This document shows, piece by piece, positions 31,941 to 35,166 of a stretch of DNA of 35,166 nucleotides (position 1 is its first letter; each line of letters begins with the position of its first letter). The DNA comes from Ruminococcus sp. (lineage in GTDB: Bacteria > Bacillota > Clostridia > Oscillospirales > Ruminococcaceae), in the NCBI GenBank assembly GCA_017450925.1, contig JAFSSS010000001.1, positions 1-35,166 on the forward strand, given 5' to 3'. Below the pieces are notes generated by a model. That model had not been told where the DNA came from and did not search any database. It saw only the letters and a list, made by a program, of their open reading frames with translations. Made by a program: the position numbers and the translations under genes.

Positions 31941-32788
31941 TGAACGGCTTTCTGAAACGCACACTTTTGATCGGAGGGATAACAATGGCTATGCTTGCCT
32001 CGGGATGCGGTTCGGCTGACAGCAGCACTGCCGCCGGGAGCAGCGCCTCCTCCGGCGGAGAGACCCCGGCAGTGACAACGGCTGCAACGACCGTTACTAC
32101 TGCCGCCGAGACCTTCGGCACCACGCAGCACCCGGAGAAAGAGGCATCGGAATACGGAAAGGTCATCGCTCTTACCTTTGACGACGGCCCCAACACCACC
32201 TGCACGCCTCTGATACTTGACCTGCTGCAGAAATACAATGCCAGAGCATCCTTCTTTGTTATCGGCGACAATATCACCGAGGAAAGCGCACAGGTCATGA
32301 AACGCGCCTATGCGCAGGGCTGCGAGATCAACAACCACTCCCGCACCCATTCCTATATGAACAAGATGACTGCCGAGGAGATCAAGGCAGAGATATCCTA
32401 CACCTCTGACCTTGTGGAGAAATACATAGGCGAGCCCACACGTTTCTTCCGTCCGCCCTATATCGCTGTGAACCAGACCATGTTCGACAGCATTGATATG
32501 CCCTTCATCAACGGCAAGGGCTGCAACGACTGGGAGGAAAAGGTGACCGTTCAGCAGCGCATCGACAAGGTGCTGGAAATGGCCGAGGACGGCGACATCA
32601 TCCTGCTGCACGATCAGCCCTCAAACTATCAGACGGTTGAGGCGCTTGAAACGATAATCCCGGAGCTGCAGAAGCAGGGCTTTGAGCTGGTGACTGTCTC
32701 CGAGCTGTTCTTTGCCAAGGGCATCACGCCGGTATCCGATTCAACCCCGAAGATATACACCAACAGTATGCAGGAAAGCAACTGGTAG
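31940..32788 (+). CDS. Polysaccharide deacetylase (NodB domain, CE4), lipoprotein
   Basis: 282 residues. The signal peptide ends in lipobox LASGC (Cys about 23), and a Ser/Thr-rich linker (to about 70) precedes a NodB domain. CE4 motifs: TFDDGP with the catalytic and metal-binding Asp pair, HSRTH (metal-binding His pair), RPPY, and LLHD. It probably removes acetyl groups from peptidoglycan or xylan at the cell surface; which one cannot be told. It overlaps the yebC stop by one base and so is cotranscribed. Confidence 0.92.
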   Translation: MNGFLKRTLLIGGITMAMLASGCGSADSSTAAGSSASSGGETPAVTTAATTVTTAAETFGTTQHPEKEASEYGKVIALTFDDGPNTTCTPLILDLLQKYNARASFFVIGDNITEESAQVMKRAYAQGCEINNHSRTHSYMNKMTAEEIKAEISYTSDLVEKYIGEPTRFFRPPYIAVNQTMFDSIDMPFINGKGCNDWEEKVTVQQRIDKVLEMAEDGDIILLHDQPSNYQTVEALETIIPELQKQGFELVTVSELFFAKGITPVSDSTPKIYTNSMQESNW

Positions 32789-32818
32789 TCCACACGTTCA
32801 TCAAGCAAATGCTTATGA

Positions 32819-32916
32819 CTGAAAACTGAATAGCTAAAGGCCATTCATCCGCCGCAAGGAGAACGCAACGTTCCCACCAAGCTATGGCGGCCGAATGGCC
32901 TTAACTGTTTTCTGTC
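32819..32916. repeat. Palindromic intergenic hairpin between convergent genes
   Basis: Arms TAAAGGCCATTCATCCGCC (from about 32835) and GGCGGCCGAATGGCCTTAA (about 32886-32904) pair imperfectly, with outer GAAAAC / GTTTTC and an inner GAACG-CAA-CGTTC tip. It has no coding capacity and may terminate both convergent genes. It shares the general layout of the repeat at 4120-4276 but not its termini. Confidence 0.6.
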
Positions 32917-32931
32917 GGTCAGACAAGCACA

Positions 32932-35004
32932 TTATTTGAGGAAGTAATTCCACATATCAGTGTGTATCGCATCCGCTGCCTGCGCGATCTCCATAAGACG
33001 TCCGGCGCTGACACGGTTGGTAAAGCTGATAAGCACATAGGGATGCTCCGCTTCCACCACAGCAGTGTCGTGGTGGAGATCCTCCGTCCAGCCGCACTTG
33101 GAATACACCGTATATTTGTTTCCGATGCCGCGGCGGAAATTCGAGGCGCAGGAATGTGCAAAGCCGTTGCGCATGAATGTGCCGTATTTTCCCTTGTCGA
33201 AGTATTCATACATCTTGAGCCACTCCTTGCAGGAGTCGGTGGCGCAGATATAGCCCCAGCGGTTGGAGTAGTTCATGGAAACGCGGCAGCCGAGGCTGCT
33301 GATGAATTTGTTGTAGCCGTCAATGCCGAACTGGCGCTGCAGCATATAGTATCCGATGTTGTCGCTGTAATCAAAGATCGTATTGATAATGTCTCTGATA
33401 GTAAGGACTGTGCCGTAATTGTAGGTCTGGATAATGCCGGAGCCGCTGTGATAATCCTGTGCGGTATAGGTCATTGTGGTGTCAAGAGTAGGCCAGCCCG
33501 ACTCCATTTCATTGAGGCAGTAGAGCATGAAGGGCATCTTTACTGTGCTGGCGGTGCCCATGTAATACTTGCCGTTGCTGGCGATAAGCGTACCGCTGTC
33601 AAGATCGAGCATTGCAAAGGAGACCACTCCCCCAAGCTTGGTCAGATGATAGTTCAGATTGTTTTTCAAATACTGGGGGATAACATATCCGTGACCGTTA
33701 TCGACGGTTATCGCCGCCTGTGAGTAGTAGTTGTCAAGGACAGTGTTGTAGGAGATGTTCTCAAACACTCTTAACAGCACGCCGGAGGGATATTTGCTCT
33801 TGGCTACAGCCGTTCCGTATTTGGATATCGCCTTGACCTTAAGCTTGTATTTCTGACCGGCCTTCAGCTTGGTGGTGGAATAGGTGCGGGTATTGGCATT
33901 CACAGTTGCAAGAGTAACAGGATTGTTGCCGTTGGCATCGGTATAGTAAACCTCGTATCCGTTGGCCTTCTCGACCGGCAGCCACGATACTGTGACCTTG
34001 CCCTGTCTTGCCGTGGCCTTGATGCCTGTTACCTTCGAGCAGGCTGCTGCCGCCTTGAAGGAGGTCAGAGCGCCGTGGAAAACGGTGCTGTTCCCGGTGA
34101 CAGTCCTAATGCCTCTTACCTTGTAGGTGTTCTTCTGACCGGGTGTTCTGTCGGTAACTACATACTTATTGGTGGAGACGGTGGCGATTATCTCGTACTT
34201 GCCCGTGACCGGCGACCACCTAAGCACCTCGTACTTCAGCGCACCTTGAGCCTTGTTCCATGAAAGGGTATAGCCCTTTTCATTGGCAGAGGACTCCTTT
34301 ATCCCCGTCACGGCGGCGGGGTCGGTAGTGCCGTAGGCTGTTGACCAATCGCTGTAGAACTTTCTCCCGCCCACGGTCTTAAAGGCGCGAAGCCTTAAGT
34401 TGTAGGTGGTGCCCACCGCAAAGGCGGAGTTATCGTACTTGTAATAGCCGCTTTTGCCGGAAATGTTCTTTGTGCCTGTCCATATCTTATTGGCAGGGTC
34501 GTAATACTGGAGCTGATAGCCGTCCGCACCGGTGACGGTGTTCCAGCGCATCACGATGATGTGGATGTTGGCATCCGTACACCGAAGCTTTGCTGGAGCG
34601 CTTACTGTGGGTGCTGTTATCTCAAAGGTCTTGACAGCTGTGCCTGTAAATCTTCCGATACCCGTAACAGTCGCCTTTGCCGTGCCGACGGCGGTGTTGC
34701 CTGTATATTTCACAGTGAAATCGGTATCCTTCACCAGCACCTCGCCCTTGTATTTCACGGTCACCTCGGGAGCTTTGGCTGTGCCGTCATACACAAGCTT
34801 TGCGGTGCAGGAGATATCCGCTCCGGCAATATCGATCAGCTCCGGCTCCTCCTGTTCGCCCTGTTCGCCCTGTTCAGCGCCCTCGCCGGAGATCACAGTC
34901 CCTTCATCCGCATTGCCGCCCGCCGCATATGCACCGATCGCTGACGTTACGCACAGCAGCATCACGGCAGAGATAAAGGCTATTAGCCCTTTTGCTTTCT
35001 TCAA
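32932..35004 (-). CDS. Secreted protein with fibronectin-like repeats and class A beta-lactamase-like serine hydrolase domain
   Basis: 690 residues. A Sec signal peptide (MKKAKGLIAFISAVMLLCV..., cleaved after AYA) is followed by an acidic GEQ repeat, an Ig-like domain with the YDGTAKAPEVTVKY signature, and three fibronectin type III-like domains (about 125-410). The C-terminal 260 residues match the penicillin-binding/class A beta-lactamase fold: STVKMP (SxxK), YSDN (SDN) and KCGW at the KTG position. It could be a secreted peptidase, wall-binding enzyme or inactive homologue. I chose TTG 35004 with GGAGGG six bases upstream; the longer frame to 35043 lacks a site and has charged residues before the signal. 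Confidence 0.8.
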   Translation of the reverse strand: MKKAKGLIAFISAVMLLCVTSAIGAYAAGGNADEGTVISGEGAEQGEQGEQEEPELIDIAGADISCTAKLVYDGTAKAPEVTVKYKGEVLVKDTDFTVKYTGNTAVGTAKATVTGIGRFTGTAVKTFEITAPTVSAPAKLRCTDANIHIIVMRWNTVTGADGYQLQYYDPANKIWTGTKNISGKSGYYKYDNSAFAVGTTYNLRLRAFKTVGGRKFYSDWSTAYGTTDPAAVTGIKESSANEKGYTLSWNKAQGALKYEVLRWSPVTGKYEIIATVSTNKYVVTDRTPGQKNTYKVRGIRTVTGNSTVFHGALTSFKAAAACSKVTGIKATARQGKVTVSWLPVEKANGYEVYYTDANGNNPVTLATVNANTRTYSTTKLKAGQKYKLKVKAISKYGTAVAKSKYPSGVLLRVFENISYNTVLDNYYSQAAITVDNGHGYVIPQYLKNNLNYHLTKLGGVVSFAMLDLDSGTLIASNGKYYMGTASTVKMPFMLYCLNEMESGWPTLDTTMTYTAQDYHSGSGIIQTYNYGTVLTIRDIINTIFDYSDNIGYYMLQRQFGIDGYNKFISSLGCRVSMNYSNRWGYICATDSCKEWLKMYEYFDKGKYGTFMRNGFAHSCASNFRRGIGNKYTVYSKCGWTEDLHHDTAVVEAEHPYVLISFTNRVSAGRLMEIAQAADAIHTDMWNYFLK

Positions 35005-35079
35005 ATAAAGCCCTCCTTGTCTGTTATAAAGGCAACACCGCACGACCCGCGGCTAACGCCTCTGCACATCATCTGCTTG

Positions 35080-35164
35080 CCAGCTTTCCGTCATATTACC
35101 CAAATTCTCCTTGACTTGCGTCAGCAAGCCTGCGTCGAATTTAGGCAATCTGACGAAAAGCTGG
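35080..35164. repeat. Palindromic element at the window edge
   Basis: Arms of 26 bp match at 22 positions (35082-35107 / 35137-35162), flanked by CC / GG, and enclose a small CTTGC-GTCA-GCAAG hairpin. No coding frame is present. The sequence upstream (35044-35079) may belong to the same element, which may continue past the window. Confidence 0.6.
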
Positions 35165-35166
35165 AC

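Noticed and set aside
32932..35043. Start of the fibronectin-repeat protein at 35043
   Set aside because: This would add 13 residues (MRCCLYNRQGGLY) before the signal peptide; TTG 35004 has a strong site at correct spacing.
1..35166. CRISPR arrays, tRNA or rRNA genes, insertion-sequence transposases
   Set aside because: No regularly spaced repeats, cloverleaf-like sequences or transposase motifs were seen on either strand.

Overview
The window looks like the chromosome of a Gram-positive gut or rumen Clostridia member, most likely a Ruminococcus-type Oscillospiraceae. The reasons are Firmicutes-style AGGAGG ribosome-binding sites, consensus sigma-A promoters, TTG starts, a surface-anchored GH44 beta-glucanase, a PASTA-type Ser/Thr kinase and a Firmicutes-type WXG100/YukD/EssC secretion locus. 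The genus is an inference from gene content; no rRNA or tRNA gene is present.

Layout. (1) 1-4122, plus strand: redox and metal homeostasis, with the tail of a glutathione peroxidase, thioredoxin, thioredoxin reductase, and a copper P-type ATPase whose reading frame runs without a stop into a CopZ-like domain that has its own ribosome-binding site. (2) 4120-7736, minus strand: a GH13 alpha-glucosidase/amylase-family enzyme and a GH44 endoglucanase in one operon, bounded by a palindromic repeat (4120-4276). (3) 7750-8000: terminators and a possible small RNA of about 145 nt. (4) 8004-17743, minus strand: a ten-gene type VII secretion (T7SS) operon with the ATPase EssC/YukBA, a YukD ubiquitin-like protein, four WXG100-type proteins, a lipase-like protein (probable effector), two unknown proteins and an FHA/zinc-ribbon protein. 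(5) 17989-26831, plus strand, divergent from the T7SS operon: two PP2C phosphatases, a zinc-ribbon/FHA protein, two transmembrane Ser/Thr kinases (one with an extracellular solute-binding-protein-like domain, one with four PASTA repeats, two InlB/Listeria-Bacteroides repeats and an unfamiliar C-terminal domain) and two small membrane proteins. (6) 26905-30146, minus strand: a three-protein signalling operon of 7TM sensor, cytosolic histidine kinase and LuxR-type regulator. (7) 30387-32788, plus strand: a lipoprotein with an apparent one-base frameshift, YebC, and a lipoprotein polysaccharide deacetylase. (8) 32932-35004, minus strand: a secreted protein with fibronectin-like repeats and a class A beta-lactamase-like domain, followed by a palindromic element at the window edge.

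How the genes may work together. The centre of interest is the 19-kb divergent island. One arm encodes secretion ATPase, WXG100 substrates and a lipase; the other encodes eukaryote-like kinases, phosphatases and an FHA reader. EssC itself carries a well-conserved FHA domain. The simplest reading is a T7SS whose assembly or activity is switched by Ser/Thr phosphorylation, with the kinases sensing a small ligand (the solute-binding-like ectodomain) and cell-wall material (PASTA/InlB-like ectodomain). No EsaA, EssA or canonical EssB is visible in the window. Functional coupling is inferred from gene order and domain content only.
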